A DNA stretch of 64,000 bases from Pseudomonas sp. MWU16-30317 (GCF_020515695.1 NZ_JAIWJA010000008.1:124001-188000), one strand, 5' to 3'. Positions 31,925 through 41,264 are shown, numbered from the stretch's first letter. Notes: generated from the letters alone by a model not told the origin. A program made the numbers and translations.

Positions 31925-32431
31925 TTACGCGCGCTTGGGCAACTTCCAGTTCGGCCGGATGAAGTGGCAGGTGTAGCCGTTAGGGAGGCGCTCCAGGTAA
32001 TCCTGGTGCTCAGGTTCCGCTTCCCAGAACGGCCCGGCCGGTTCGATTTCGGTCACTACGCGGCCTGGCCACAGTTTCGAGGCGTCGACGTCGGCAGCCG
32101 TGTCTTCGGCGATGTCTCGTTGCGCTTCGCTAAGGTAGTAGATCGCCGAGCGATAGCTGGGGCCCATGTCGTTGCCCTGGCGGTTGGGCGTGCTCGGGTC
32201 GTGGATCTGGAAGAAAAACTCGAGGATCTGCCGGTAGCTGATGACGGCAGGATCGAAGACGATCTCGATGGCTTCCGCATGGGTGCCGTGATTGCGATAC
32301 GTGGCATTCGGCACGTCGCCGCCGGTGTAGCCGACCCGCGTGGTCAGCACGCCGGGATAGCGCCGTATCAGGTCCTGCATGCCCCAGAAGCAGCCGCCTG
32401 CAAGGATGGCGGTTTCGGTTTGGCTGGTCAT
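31925..32431 (-). CDS. msrA: Peptide methionine sulfoxide reductase A
   Basis: This 168-residue protein has the MsrA active site G-G-C-F-W-G with catalytic Cys14, plus the conserved Y-R-N-H-G-T-H-A-E-A and H-D-P-S-T segments. It reduces the S-diastereomer of methionine sulfoxide in proteins in the cytosol. A second Cys near the end (Y-T-C-H-F) may be the resolving Cys, recycled by thioredoxin. It is a short MsrA of the kind seen as a second copy in Pseudomonas. It diverges from the ABC exporter gene. Confidence 0.94.
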   Translation of the reverse strand: MTSQTETAILAGGCFWGMQDLIRRYPGVLTTRVGYTGGDVPNATYRNHGTHAEAIEIVFDPAVISYRQILEFFFQIHDPSTPNRQGNDMGPSYRSAIYYLSEAQRDIAEDTAADVDASKLWPGRVVTEIEPAGPFWEAEPEHQDYLERLPNGYTCHFIRPNWKLPKRA

Positions 32432-32645
32432 GGTCTGTCCTTCCCTTCAGGGACGTTGAATATAGCCACAGTTATGAGGGCAGGTTGCCTGATTCCAAGG
32501 TCGAGCGGGTTAAATTTGGTAATTTGCGGGTAGTCGCCTGAAAGGCTCGGGCTGATCTACTGTTGGCAATGCGCGCGTGGGTGAATCCCCTCAAAGCCAC
32601 TGTTAAGTGGCAGAATCTCCCGACTTGATCGTTTTGGAGACCCTT

Positions 32646-34505
32646 ATGCTTCGCGCATTTGAACGAAGGCTCGACCCTTTTCCGCCTGACGAGGTACCCC
32701 CGCCACCCGACGGTTTGGCACGCTTCCTGTGGGCCTGCTCGCGGGGCGCCCGCGGCTATATCCTCGCGCTGGCGCTGCTCAGTGCCGCGGTGTCGATTTA
32801 CGAAGCCTGGCTGTTTTCCTTCCTGGGGCAGGTCGTTGACCTGCTCACGACCTGGCAGGCAGGCGGCGATGGGGCAGGGCGGGAGAGTCACGTGCTGTGG
32901 GGCATGGCCATCGTCATGGTCGCCAGCGTCGGGCTGGTAGCGTTGCGCACCATGGTCCAGCATCAAATATTGGCGATCAACCTGCCGTTGCGGCTGCGCT
33001 GGGACTTCCACCGGCTGATGCTGCGGCAAAGCCTGTCGTTCTTTTCCGATGAATTTTCCGGCCGGGTCACCACCAAGGTGATGCAGACGGCGCTGGCCGT
33101 GCGCGACATCCTGTTCACCCTGATCGAAATCATCCCCGGGATCGGCGTGTATTTCGTCGCGATCATCGCCCTGGCCGGCGGCTTCGCGCTCAAGCTGATG
33201 CTGCCGTTCATTGCCTGGATCGTCTTGTTCGGGCTCGCCATGCGCTACTTCGTGCCCCGCCTGGGCGAGGTCGGGCAGGAACAAGCGAACGCGCGGTCGT
33301 CGATGACCGGGCGCATCTCCGATGCCTACACCAATATCACCACGGTAAAGCTGTTCTCCCACTCCAACCGTGAAGCGCATTTTGCGCGCGCGGCGATGGA
33401 AGATTTCAAGCAAACCGGCTTCCGCCAGATGCGCCTGGTGAGTCAGTTCGAGATCGTCAATCAGGCGTTGGTCGTCGCGTTGCTCATGGCCGCCGGGGGC
33501 TATGCCCTGTGGCTATGGCACCTGGGCGAAATCGGCACGGGTGCCGTGGCCGCGATCACCGCGATGGCGCTGCGGATCAATGGCATGTCGCACTGGATCA
33601 TGTGGCAGATGACCTCGCTGTTCGAGAACGTCGGTACCGTGCAGGACGGCATGCAAACCCTGACTCGCGGCGCCAAAGTGCAGGACGCGCCAGACGCGAG
33701 CGAGCTGGTGACCGCTGGCGGCGCCGTCACGTTCGATAACGTGGGCTTCAACTACAACGGCGAACGCCAGGTACTCGATGGCCTGAGCCTGAGCATCCGC
33801 CCGGGTGAAAAGATCGGTCTGGTCGGCCGCTCCGGCGCAGGCAAATCCACGCTGATCAACCTGCTGCTGCGCTTCTATGACGTCGACAGCGGGAAGATTC
33901 ACATCGACGGGCAAGACATTGCGCACGTGACCCAGGACAGCCTGCGCAGCGCCATCGGCATGGTCACTCAGGACACCTCCCTGCTGCACCGCTCGATCCG
34001 CGACAACATCGCCTACGGCCGCCCAGACGCCACCGACGCGCAGATCCGCACCGCTGCAATCAACGCCCAGGCCGATGGCTTCATCAGTCAACTCAGCGAC
34101 CGGCAGGGCCATATCGGCTACGACACCCTGGTGGGCGAGCGTGGCATCAAGCTGTCGGGCGGCCAGCGTCAACGCGTCGCGATCGCCCGGGTGATGCTCA
34201 AGAATGCCCCGATCCTGCTCCTCGACGAGGCCACCAGCGCACTGGATTCGGAAGTCGAAGTGGCTATCCAGGAAAGCCTCGATGAAATGATGCAGGGCAA
34301 GACCGTGATCGCCATCGCGCATCGGCTGTCCACGATCGCGGCCATGGACCGGCTCGTAGTGATGGATGACGGGCGGATTGTCGAACAGGGGACTCACGCC
34401 GAATTGCTCGGGAAGAACGGCATTTATGCGCGGCTGTGGCAGCATCAGAGCGGCGGGTTTCTGGGTGAGGACCAGGGGGTGGCGGAGGATCGGGAGCAGG
34501 CGTGA
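32646..34505 (+). CDS. MsbA-type ABC exporter (half-transporter)
   Basis: The product is 619 residues from the ATG at 32646, preceded by a GGAG ribosome site; an upstream in-frame start at 32607 is rejected. The N-terminal half has about six membrane helices (about 40-340). The nucleotide-binding domain has Walker A G-R-S-G-A-G-K-S-T, the signature L-S-G-G-Q-R-Q-R, Walker B I-L-L-L-D-E-A-T and an H-loop I-A-H-R-L. It would work as a homodimer, exporting lipids, drugs or peptides. A 15-20 residue Pro-rich cytosolic N-terminus precedes TM1. No partner gene is adjacent. Confidence 0.92.
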   Translation: MLRAFERRLDPFPPDEVPPPPDGLARFLWACSRGARGYILALALLSAAVSIYEAWLFSFLGQVVDLLTTWQAGGDGAGRESHVLWGMAIVMVASVGLVALRTMVQHQILAINLPLRLRWDFHRLMLRQSLSFFSDEFSGRVTTKVMQTALAVRDILFTLIEIIPGIGVYFVAIIALAGGFALKLMLPFIAWIVLFGLAMRYFVPRLGEVGQEQANARSSMTGRISDAYTNITTVKLFSHSNREAHFARAAMEDFKQTGFRQMRLVSQFEIVNQALVVALLMAAGGYALWLWHLGEIGTGAVAAITAMALRINGMSHWIMWQMTSLFENVGTVQDGMQTLTRGAKVQDAPDASELVTAGGAVTFDNVGFNYNGERQVLDGLSLSIRPGEKIGLVGRSGAGKSTLINLLLRFYDVDSGKIHIDGQDIAHVTQDSLRSAIGMVTQDTSLLHRSIRDNIAYGRPDATDAQIRTAAINAQADGFISQLSDRQGHIGYDTLVGERGIKLSGGQRQRVAIARVMLKNAPILLLDEATSALDSEVEVAIQESLDEMMQGKTVIAIAHRLSTIAAMDRLVVMDDGRIVEQGTHAELLGKNGIYARLWQHQSGGFLGEDQGVAEDREQA

Positions 34506-34668
34506 GTGGAGAAATCGTCTAAGCCCAGCGCCCCTGCGCGCATAGCAGCCCGGGGCGTTTCTTGACACGATCGTCGTTGGGTATTTGCGGGCGGGACCGC
34601 TCGTTGTGCTTGCTGAAACGTTTCTTCGAGTCTATAAAAAGGGCACAACTCCAAGAAAGGCTGCAATC

Positions 34669-35883
34669 ATGACCCCGCTCAAACTCGTTGTTGCCCTCAG
34701 CGCGCTGTCCGCTGCTTCCCACGCCATGGCCTGGGATTACGTTCTGCTCGACACTGACAAAGCCGCCCAGAACTGGCAGATCACCAGTCAGCAACTCGGC
34801 GCAAAAAGCGACAAACCCTTCAGTGTCACCCTGCGCACCTTGCACGGCGGTCGGCAGGAGGGGGTCAGCATCGTCGACATCGATAACGGCAAGATGAAAC
34901 TTTCGGTTGTGCCGACTCGCGGAATGAACGTCTTGCAGGCCTCGGTGGGTAATGTGCGCATGGGCTGGGATTCGCCGGTCAAGGACGTGGTCAATCCGTC
35001 CTTCATCGAACTCAATGGCCGCGGCGGTCTGGGCTGGCTGGAAGGCTTCAATGAGCTGGTCGCGCGCTGCGGCTACGAATGGGTCGGCCACCCGGGCATC
35101 GACAATGGCGAACTGCTGACCCTGCACGGCCGGGCTGCCAACATTCCTGCGAGCAAAGTGACCCTGCATATCGATGAAAAACCACCCTACGCCATCACCC
35201 TGCGCGGCGAGCTCAAAGAGCAGGCGTTCAAGAAGGTCGACTTCTCCGTCGCCACCGAACTGGTCACCGAACCCGGCAGCGTAGCGTTCGCCCTCAACGA
35301 CACCCTGACCAACAACGGCGACTATCCGAAGGAATACCAGGCGCTGTATCACAGCAACTTCAGCACCCCGTTCCTGGAGCAGGGCGCTCGTTTCGCCGCG
35401 CCGGTGAAACAGGTGTCGCCGTTCAACGACAAGGCCAAGGGCGATCTGCCCGACTGGCAAACCTACCGCGCACCCACCAAGGACTACGACGAAACGGTTT
35501 ACAACGTAGTGCCGTATGCCGACGCCAAGGGCGATACGTTGACCGTGTTGCACAACAAGGCCGGCAGCCTGGGTGTTTCGTTGGGTTTCAATACTCAGAC
35601 ACTGCCCGTGTTCTCCCTATGGAAAAACACCGATACCAAAGGCCAGGGCTATGTCACGGGGCTGGAGCCGGGCACGAGTTTTTCCTACAACCGTCGTTAT
35701 CAGCGGCCTCTGAACCTGGTACCGACCATTGGCCCTAAGGAGCACAAGCAGTTTCACATCATTTACAGCTTGTTGGCGGACAAAGTGGCGGTGGACAAGG
35801 CCCTGAAGCAGGTGAGCGAGATTCAGGGTGGGCGGGCAACGGAGGTGCGGCAGACGCCGTTGGTTGATCTGACTAAAGAGTAA
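34669..35883 (+). CDS. Exported DUF4432 (galactose-mutarotase-like) protein
   Basis: This 404-residue protein has a signal peptide (M-T-P-L-K-L then V-V-A-L-S and a cleavage near A-M-A-W). The mature part has the DUF4432 mutarotase-like pattern: V-P-T-R-G-M-N-V (about 77-84), a middle C-G-Y-E-W-V-G-H-P-G and L-L-T-L-H-G-R-A-A. The His residues that act in mutarotases appear to be retained. A second, shorter non-exported DUF4432 protein is encoded in the deoxyribose operon at 37658. Role: probably anomer conversion of a sugar in the periplasm. A T-A-T-A-A-A box about 35 bp upstream suggests its own promoter. Confidence 0.78.
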   Translation: MTPLKLVVALSALSAASHAMAWDYVLLDTDKAAQNWQITSQQLGAKSDKPFSVTLRTLHGGRQEGVSIVDIDNGKMKLSVVPTRGMNVLQASVGNVRMGWDSPVKDVVNPSFIELNGRGGLGWLEGFNELVARCGYEWVGHPGIDNGELLTLHGRAANIPASKVTLHIDEKPPYAITLRGELKEQAFKKVDFSVATELVTEPGSVAFALNDTLTNNGDYPKEYQALYHSNFSTPFLEQGARFAAPVKQVSPFNDKAKGDLPDWQTYRAPTKDYDETVYNVVPYADAKGDTLTVLHNKAGSLGVSLGFNTQTLPVFSLWKNTDTKGQGYVTGLEPGTSFSYNRRYQRPLNLVPTIGPKEHKQFHIIYSLLADKVAVDKALKQVSEIQGGRATEVRQTPLVDLTKE

Positions 35884-36098
35884 TACCCACTGAAGCAGTG
35901 TCGGCGGGTGCTTCAATGCGGGGACCACGCTCATCTTTCAACGTACAGAAAGTGATGTGGTTCATCGCAGAGTTGGACATTTTTGGTTGGCTTGATTATC
36001 TGCAGGTGTTCCGGCTAGAACTGCTCCTGACTGATAACAGCCAATCAAACCTGAAGGCCCGCGAAAGGCTGCGCAGGCGATCAATCTGACAGGCGCAG

Positions 36099-36779
36099 TC
36101 AGTAGCCCGCCCCTGTACCTGCCCCCGTCACGATTGCAATCCCGGAACTGGTCCCCAGCCGTGTCGCACCCGCTTCGATCATCGCTCTTGCCGTAGCCAC
36201 ATCCCGCACGCCACCGGACGCCTTGACGCCGATGTCCGGCCCCACCACGCGGCGCATCAGCGCCACATCTTCAAGCGTCGCGCCGCTGCGGCTAAATCCG
36301 GTGGAGGTCTTGACGAACGCCACGCCCAGGTCGCGGCAGATCTCGCAGGCGCGCACCTTTTGCACTTCATCGAGCAGGCAGGTTTCCAGAATCACTTTCA
36401 GCGGCACCTTGCCACAGGCCTGCAGCACGGCGGCGATGTCGTCGCGCACTTCATCGAACAGGCTATCTTTGAGCCAGCCGATGTTCAGCACCATGTCGAT
36501 TTCCTGCGCGCCGGCGGCGATCGTCAGGGCGGCTTCCGACGCCTTGCTCGCACTCAGCCCGGCACCCAGCGGAAAGCCCACCACGGCGCAGACCTTGACG
36601 CCAGAGCCCGCCAGGCGTTGCGCGGCAAAAGGCACCTGTCCCGAGTTCACGCACACCGAGTAGAAACCATGCTCTCGGGCTTCGGCGCAAAGTGTGGCAA
36701 TCTGCTCTCGGCTGGCATCCGCCGCCAGCAACGTGTGATCGATGGCCTGGGCCAGTGCAGCGGGTTCTAGCAAATTCAT
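36099..36779 (-). CDS. deoC: Deoxyribose-phosphate aldolase
   Basis: This 226-residue TIM-barrel aldolase cleaves 2-deoxyribose 5-phosphate to acetaldehyde and glyceraldehyde 3-phosphate. The Schiff-base lysine is Lys157 in F-V-K-T-S-T-G-F-S, with Asp95 (E-I-D-M-V) and Lys186 (G-V-K-A-S-G-G) as catalytic helpers. It is divergent from deoR. GTTA-N6-TAAC and TAACAC-TTG-GTGTTA palindromes lie between the two, matching the operator before the deoK operon. It therefore belongs to the same regulon, although it is transcribed separately. Confidence 0.94.
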   Translation of the reverse strand: MNLLEPAALAQAIDHTLLAADASREQIATLCAEAREHGFYSVCVNSGQVPFAAQRLAGSGVKVCAVVGFPLGAGLSASKASEAALTIAAGAQEIDMVLNIGWLKDSLFDEVRDDIAAVLQACGKVPLKVILETCLLDEVQKVRACEICRDLGVAFVKTSTGFSRSGATLEDVALMRRVVGPDIGVKASGGVRDVATARAMIEAGATRLGTSSGIAIVTGAGTGAGY

Positions 36780-36826
36780 CGAACGATTCCTGTCATCGGT
36801 AAAAAATCTCGGGTTGATACCCGTAA

Positions 36827-36851
36827 GTTATAAAATTAACACTTGGTGTTA
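36827..36851. promoter_or_regulatory. DeoR-type operators between deoC and deoR
   Basis: GTTATAAAATTAAC (36827-36840) has the GTTA-N6-TAAC layout of the E. coli DeoR site TGTTAGAATTCTAACA. TAACACTTGGTGTTA (36837-36851) overlaps it as a second perfect 15-bp inverted repeat. The pair lies between the two divergent start codons, about 48 and 31 bp away. Confidence 0.75.
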
Positions 36852-36881
36852 CTGTAGCGACACCACCAACGGATTGCCGGA

Positions 36882-37652
36882 ATGCCCGTGGACGTCAAGA
36901 AAACCGACCGAATCAAACAGATCCAACAGGCCCTGCAAGATCAGAAAGCTATCCATCTGCGCGAGATGGCAGCGCTGCTTGAAGTGTCCGAAATGACCTT
37001 GCGCCGCGACCTGAGTCGACACCCCGAGCAATTTCGGTTGCTGGGCGGCTACATCACCCGCGCCCACGACGACCCGGAACCGGCGGATTACCGGGTCAGC
37101 GAGCAGGACACGCGGCACGTCGAGGAAAAGCGCCGCATCGGCAAGCTGGCCGCCGCCTTTATCCAGTCGGGCGACACAGTGTTCTTCGACTGCGGCACGA
37201 CGATCCCCTTCGTGGTCGACTTCATCCCCGACGATCTGGAGTTCACCGCGGTGTGCAACTCTCTCAACGTGCTGCTCAAGCTGCAGCAAAAAACCCACTG
37301 CAGCATCGTCCTCTGTGGCGGCACCTTCCACCGCAAGAACCAGGTCTTCGAGAGCCATGCCGAAGCCAGCATCCTCGATGGCGTGCGCCTGACCTGGGCG
37401 TTTGTCTCGGCGGCAGGGGTCAGCCTGGACTGCGGTGTCACCTGCTTCAATTTCCACGAAGTGGAGGTCAAGCAGAAAGTCATGCGCCAGGCCCGGCAGT
37501 GCTTGCTGCTGGCTGACCACTCCAAGTTCGACGCCGTGCGTACGGCGCACTTCGGCGCCTTGAGCGACTTCCACTGCGTGGTCAGCGACAAGAAGATCCC
37601 ACGCAGCTACCGCGAGGCCATCGAGGCCAGCGGAGCGCAGTTGGTGTTGTAA
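36882..37652 (+). CDS. deoR: DeoR-family regulator of deoxyribose catabolism
   Basis: This 256-residue protein has the DeoR N-terminal helix-turn-helix (H-L-R-E-M-A-A-L-L-E-V-S-E-M-T-L-R-R-D-L about 26-45). The C-terminal DeoR sugar-phosphate-binding domain follows (F-F-D-C-G-T-T-I-P-F, L-C-G-G-T-F-H-R-K-N-Q, and a late A-D-H-S-K-F). It would repress deoC and the deoK operon until deoxyribose 5-phosphate (or a related phosphate) appears. Palindromes matching E. coli DeoR sites are found at both promoters. Its 3' end converges on the DUF4432 gene with a 5-bp gap. Confidence 0.92.
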   Translation: MPVDVKKTDRIKQIQQALQDQKAIHLREMAALLEVSEMTLRRDLSRHPEQFRLLGGYITRAHDDPEPADYRVSEQDTRHVEEKRRIGKLAAAFIQSGDTVFFDCGTTIPFVVDFIPDDLEFTAVCNSLNVLLKLQQKTHCSIVLCGGTFHRKNQVFESHAEASILDGVRLTWAFVSAAGVSLDCGVTCFNFHEVEVKQKVMRQARQCLLLADHSKFDAVRTAHFGALSDFHCVVSDKKIPRSYREAIEASGAQLVL

Positions 37653-37657
37653 CGGCA

Positions 37658-38725
37658 TCAAGGCTGCAGCGCCTTGCGTTCAGGCGCGCTGAGGTAGCCG
37701 GTGGTCAAGTTGAAGTGGGCGCTGGCACCGGGCGCGAGGCTGCGCACGTTGCCCTTGGCGAGTTCGGCGCGGTAGCCCTCCGGTTCGCAGGTGGCCGGCA
37801 AAACAAAGGCCGCTACTTGCTGGTCAGGGTTGTGCAGGATCCAGCGCGCGGCATGTTCAAATTGCTCTGGACGGTAGCGGGTGTAGAACGCCGCGCCCTC
37901 AGGGTGTTCAAGGAAGAAGTGCGCCTGCCCTTGGGCATCGCTGCGCACGTCATCGAAGAAACAGACGATCTCCGGGTCATACAGCGCAGGCGAGTCGAGC
38001 ACCTTGAGGCTGGCCGGGTCTTGGCTGAGTTCGGCGATGTAGGTGCTCCAGGCCGGCGTGGGTCGGACGTGGGCCGGCACGCTGGCCCTTACCCGCGTGC
38101 GCTCGCAACCCAGCGGCTGGGTCAGGCGGCCGCCGTCGACGTAGGCGTAGTTCATGTGCGCCATGTACATCAGGTCCATGGCCTTGCCGGCCAGGTTGAC
38201 CACGGCCATGGCGATCTCGAACAGGCCGCTGGCCGGGCGCAGAGTCACACTCGGGCTGGCCCGATAGTGGTCGCCGAAGCCTTGCACGTATTCGTAGTTG
38301 CCGCCCAGGCGCAGATAAGCGCCGCGCTCGTCCTCGCCCACTTCAAGCCAGGCATCGTCCATCGGCGCGCAGGGCATTTCGCCGTGCAGCGCGTGATCAT
38401 CCTCGGGCGCCGGGCAACCGTTGCGCAGCAGGCCGCTGTGGAACATGAAACAGCCATAGGTGCCGATCACGCTGGCACTGGGCCGGGGCTGGGTGAACAT
38501 GTTGTGCATGGTCAGATCGACGCCATCGAACTCGGCCGACCAGATCATCTGACCTTGCCAGGGCAGAATCACCAGCTTGCCGCGGCTGTTTTCCAGCGAC
38601 AGCGCCTTGACCCCGCTGGCGTAGGTCCAGGCGCGCACGTTGAACTGCGCTGACTCGAGCAGCGGTCGGCTGGAATGGTCCCAGAGCTGCGGGTACAAAG
38701 GCAGGCGCACCGGTTTGGCACTCAT
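37658..38725 (-). CDS. DUF4432 mutarotase-like protein of the deoxyribose operon
   Basis: This is a 355-residue protein of the DUF4432 (aldose-1-epimerase-like) family. The block F-M-F-H-S-G-L-L-R-N-G followed by D-H-A-L-H-G-E provides the two His residues that occupy the mutarotase active site. The start is the ATG at 38725, which overlaps the stop of the upstream permease gene (ATGA), showing translational coupling. Salmonella deoxyribose operons carry an analogous third protein, DeoX, so this is plausibly a 2-deoxyribose mutarotase. The symbol is withheld because homology to DeoX cannot be shown here. Confidence 0.83.
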   Translation of the reverse strand: MSAKPVRLPLYPQLWDHSSRPLLESAQFNVRAWTYASGVKALSLENSRGKLVILPWQGQMIWSAEFDGVDLTMHNMFTQPRPSASVIGTYGCFMFHSGLLRNGCPAPEDDHALHGEMPCAPMDDAWLEVGEDERGAYLRLGGNYEYVQGFGDHYRASPSVTLRPASGLFEIAMAVVNLAGKAMDLMYMAHMNYAYVDGGRLTQPLGCERTRVRASVPAHVRPTPAWSTYIAELSQDPASLKVLDSPALYDPEIVCFFDDVRSDAQGQAHFFLEHPEGAAFYTRYRPEQFEHAARWILHNPDQQVAAFVLPATCEPEGYRAELAKGNVRSLAPGASAHFNLTTGYLSAPERKALQP

Positions 38726-40053
38726 TGCGCGACCGCCGCGGCTGAGCTCGCCAGGACCGGTTGCGGCTGACGCATGCAGCGCACGGCGTACAGCACGATG
38801 GCCACGAAGCACAGCAACGGCACGCTGTAGGCGATCTGCATGTTGCCGCCGTTGGCATCGCTGAGCAGGCCCTGGAAGATCGGCATCACGCCGCCGCCGA
38901 CGATGCTCATCACCAGCAACGAGCCACCGACGCCGGTGTCTTCGCCGAGGCCGTCGATGGTCAGGCCATAGATGGTCGGCCAGCACGGCCCCAGGAACAC
39001 ACTGACCCCCACGGCCGCGTACACCGCCGTGATGTTCGGCACCAGGATGGTGTAGGCCAGCAGCACGATGCACAGCACGCCATACAGGGCGAGCACTTTG
39101 GCGGGATGCATCTTGCGCATCAGCAGGTTGGCGATCATCTTGCCGATAAAGTAGGCGGCGAAGGTGGTCAGCAGGAACCACGATGCGCTGCGCTCGTTCA
39201 TGCCGCCCATTTGCATGGCCAGGCGAATAGTGAAGCTCCACACCCCGACCTGCGCGCCCACGTACAGGAATTGCGCCAGCACGCCGAAGCAGAAGCGCGG
39301 ATTGCGTCGCAGGCGGCCGAGGCTCTGGCCGATGCTGGCCCGCGGTTCACTCACGGTGCGGTTGCCCTTGCAGGCGGGGAAGCGGGTGAGGGCAATCAGA
39401 ATGAACATCAGGATGAGCACCGCGATCATCCATTTGTACGGCAGCAGCGTCGATTGGATCATCTGCAATTGCTGCACCGCCGCATCGCTGGCGCTCATGT
39501 GGGTCAACTGCTCGCGGGTGGCGTCGGTGTCCTTGAACATCACGAAGCTGCCGACGTACACCCCGGTCATCGCGCCGAACGGGTGGAAGGTCTGCGAGAT
39601 ATTCAAGCGTCGCGTGCCGGTCTCCCGCGGCCCCATCAGGGTCGAATAGGTGTTGCACGCCGTCTCGAGAAACGACAGCCCGGCAGCGATGACGAACAGC
39701 GCCATCAAGAACATGCCGTATTTGGCAGTGGATGCCGCCGGGAAAAACAACGCGCAGCCGAACAGGTAAAGCATCAGGCCGATGAGGATGGTGGTCTTGT
39801 AGCTGAAGCGCCGCACCACCAGTGCTGCCGGAATGGCGACGAAAAAATAGCCCAGATAGAACGCCGACTGCACGAAGGCGGTCTGGAAGTCGCTGAGCAG
39901 AAAGGCCTTCTTGAAGTGGGCGATCAACACATCGTTCATGCTCGCCGCCGCCGCCCACAGGGCGAATATGCTGCAGAGCAGGAGGAAGGCGAACCACGGC
40001 GTGCGGTTCAGGTAGAACCCGTCCGGGGTGTGTTGCAGCGCAGGCTTGTTCAT
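38722..40053 (-). CDS. deoP: FucP-family sugar:proton symporter, probable deoxyribose permease
   Basis: This 443-residue MFS protein has the FucP-family block S-I-F-A-L-W-A-A-A-A-S-M-N-D-V-L-I (about 30-46) with the key N-D. Also present are Q-S-A-F-Y-L-G-Y, E-T-A-C-N-T-Y-S-T-L-M-G-P and H-P-F-G-A-M-T-G-V. The start is the ATG at 40053; a much earlier in-frame start at 40227 lies inside deoK and is rejected. It sits 26 bp after deoK and overlaps the DUF4432 gene by 4 bp. Context points to 2-deoxyribose uptake. FucP relatives also carry fucose or arabinose, so the substrate is inferred. Confidence 0.86.
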   Translation of the reverse strand: MNKPALQHTPDGFYLNRTPWFAFLLLCSIFALWAAAASMNDVLIAHFKKAFLLSDFQTAFVQSAFYLGYFFVAIPAALVVRRFSYKTTILIGLMLYLFGCALFFPAASTAKYGMFLMALFVIAAGLSFLETACNTYSTLMGPRETGTRRLNISQTFHPFGAMTGVYVGSFVMFKDTDATREQLTHMSASDAAVQQLQMIQSTLLPYKWMIAVLILMFILIALTRFPACKGNRTVSEPRASIGQSLGRLRRNPRFCFGVLAQFLYVGAQVGVWSFTIRLAMQMGGMNERSASWFLLTTFAAYFIGKMIANLLMRKMHPAKVLALYGVLCIVLLAYTILVPNITAVYAAVGVSVFLGPCWPTIYGLTIDGLGEDTGVGGSLLVMSIVGGGVMPIFQGLLSDANGGNMQIAYSVPLLCFVAIVLYAVRCMRQPQPVLASSAAAVAQ

Positions 40054-40079
40054 TATTGTTCTCCGCGAAAAAGCAGGTG

Positions 40080-41012
40080 TCAGTGGCGGCTGGCCGAAGC
40101 GTCGAGGAATCGTGCAAACGTTGGCGCATCGGGGTAGGAAGATTGCGTGCCCAGGCCGGTGACCGAGCAGGCTGAATAGGCTATCGCCTGGTGCATGGCG
40201 TGGCGGATATCGCCGTCCTGGCTCCAATGCCGAGCGAAGCAGCCAATGAACGCGTCACCGGCGCCCGTGGTGTCGCGCGCCTGGACCTTGACCCCAGGCA
40301 CCCGCCACTCGCCCTCGCTGCCGACGTAAAGTGCACCTTGCTCGCCGAGCGTGACGATGACGTGGCGCACGCCCTGAGTGACCAACTGACGCGCGGCCTG
40401 CGCCGCCTCTTCGGCAGAGGTCACTGGCAGGCCGCTGATGAGGGCCAGCTCGCTCTCGTTGGGGATCAGAAAGTCCAATTGCGCCAGGTGCTCGCGGCTC
40501 AGGCCGGCCAAGGCCGGTGCCGGGTTGAGCAACACCGCGATGCCGTGCCGGTGAGCGAACTCGATGGCGTGATAGACGGTCGCCAGCTCGATCTCCAGTT
40601 GCAACACGATCAAGGCGCAATCGCGCAGCTGCGCCTGGGCGCGGTCGATGTCGGCCGGGCACAGATGGGCATTGGCGCCTTTGACGATGAGGATGCTGTT
40701 ATGGGAGTTCGCCTGAACGAAGATCGGCGCCACGCCGCTGGACACGCCTGGCACCCGGTCGACGAAACGCGTATCGATGCCCAACCGCTGGAAGTTGGCC
40801 AGAGTGGCGTCGGCAAAGGCATCGTCGCCGACCTTGCTGAGCATCAGCACGTCGGCGCCCAGCAACGCCGCTGCGGCCGCCTGGTTGGCGCCCTTGCCGC
40901 CGCAGCCCATGGCGAAACGCGGCGCTTCGAGGGTTTCGCCCTGGGCGGGCATGCGTTCGATGTAAGTGATCAGGTCGACCATGTTGCTGCCGATGACTGC
41001 AATCTTGCTCAT
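40080..41012 (-). CDS. deoK: Ribokinase-family kinase, probable deoxyribokinase
   Basis: This 310-residue PfkB-family kinase has the G-G-K-G-A-N-Q-A motif (38-45), the anion-hole/catalytic motif T-T-G-A-G-D-A-F-I-G with Asp253, and N-P-A-P near 163-166. It is the first gene of a three-gene operon (kinase, permease, DUF4432) next to deoR and deoC. Phosphorylation of 2-deoxyribose to deoxyribose 5-phosphate is the expected reaction, feeding DeoC. By sequence alone it could be a ribokinase; operon context favours deoK. A perfect 18-bp palindrome lies 50 bp upstream. Confidence 0.82.
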   Translation of the reverse strand: MSKIAVIGSNMVDLITYIERMPAQGETLEAPRFAMGCGGKGANQAAAAALLGADVLMLSKVGDDAFADATLANFQRLGIDTRFVDRVPGVSSGVAPIFVQANSHNSILIVKGANAHLCPADIDRAQAQLRDCALIVLQLEIELATVYHAIEFAHRHGIAVLLNPAPALAGLSREHLAQLDFLIPNESELALISGLPVTSAEEAAQAARQLVTQGVRHVIVTLGEQGALYVGSEGEWRVPGVKVQARDTTGAGDAFIGCFARHWSQDGDIRHAMHQAIAYSACSVTGLGTQSSYPDAPTFARFLDASASRH

Positions 41013-41062
41013 TTTTATTTTGACCTCACCCGCGCCGACGGAAGCATCGGCGGCGTTTATTT

Positions 41063-41080
41063 ATGTTATTTAAATAACAT
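41063..41080. promoter_or_regulatory. DeoR-type operator before the deoK operon
   Basis: ATGTTATTTAAATAACAT is a perfect 18-bp palindrome containing TGTTA-N6-TAACA, identical in layout to the E. coli DeoR operator TGTTAGAATTCTAACA. It lies 50 bp upstream of the deoK start codon. The remaining gap to 41264 shows a GC hairpin (41223-41237) and no gene. Confidence 0.82.
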
Positions 41081-41264
41081 TTTGTGTGAGGATTCAATCT
41101 TTATTTTTCGAGCGTGCATTTGCCAGACCGACGGAGGGGCGCCCTCAATAGGTGTGAATAGATCTGTGCGCGGGGAGTTGGCTAGGCGGGTGAGGCGGCC
41201 TGAAGTCAGACCGCCGCCATTCGGCCTGTTGCAGGCCTGAGGTCAATTTTTCAGATCGTGCCGC

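Noticed and set aside
35898..36089. 63-codon plus-strand frame between the DUF4432 gene and deoC
   Set aside because: No start context, motif or composition beyond chance; the gap holds nothing I can support.
41223..41237. GC-rich hairpin GGCCTG-TTG-CAGGCC after the MFS gene
   Set aside because: No T-run on the relevant minus strand, short arms; not called a terminator.
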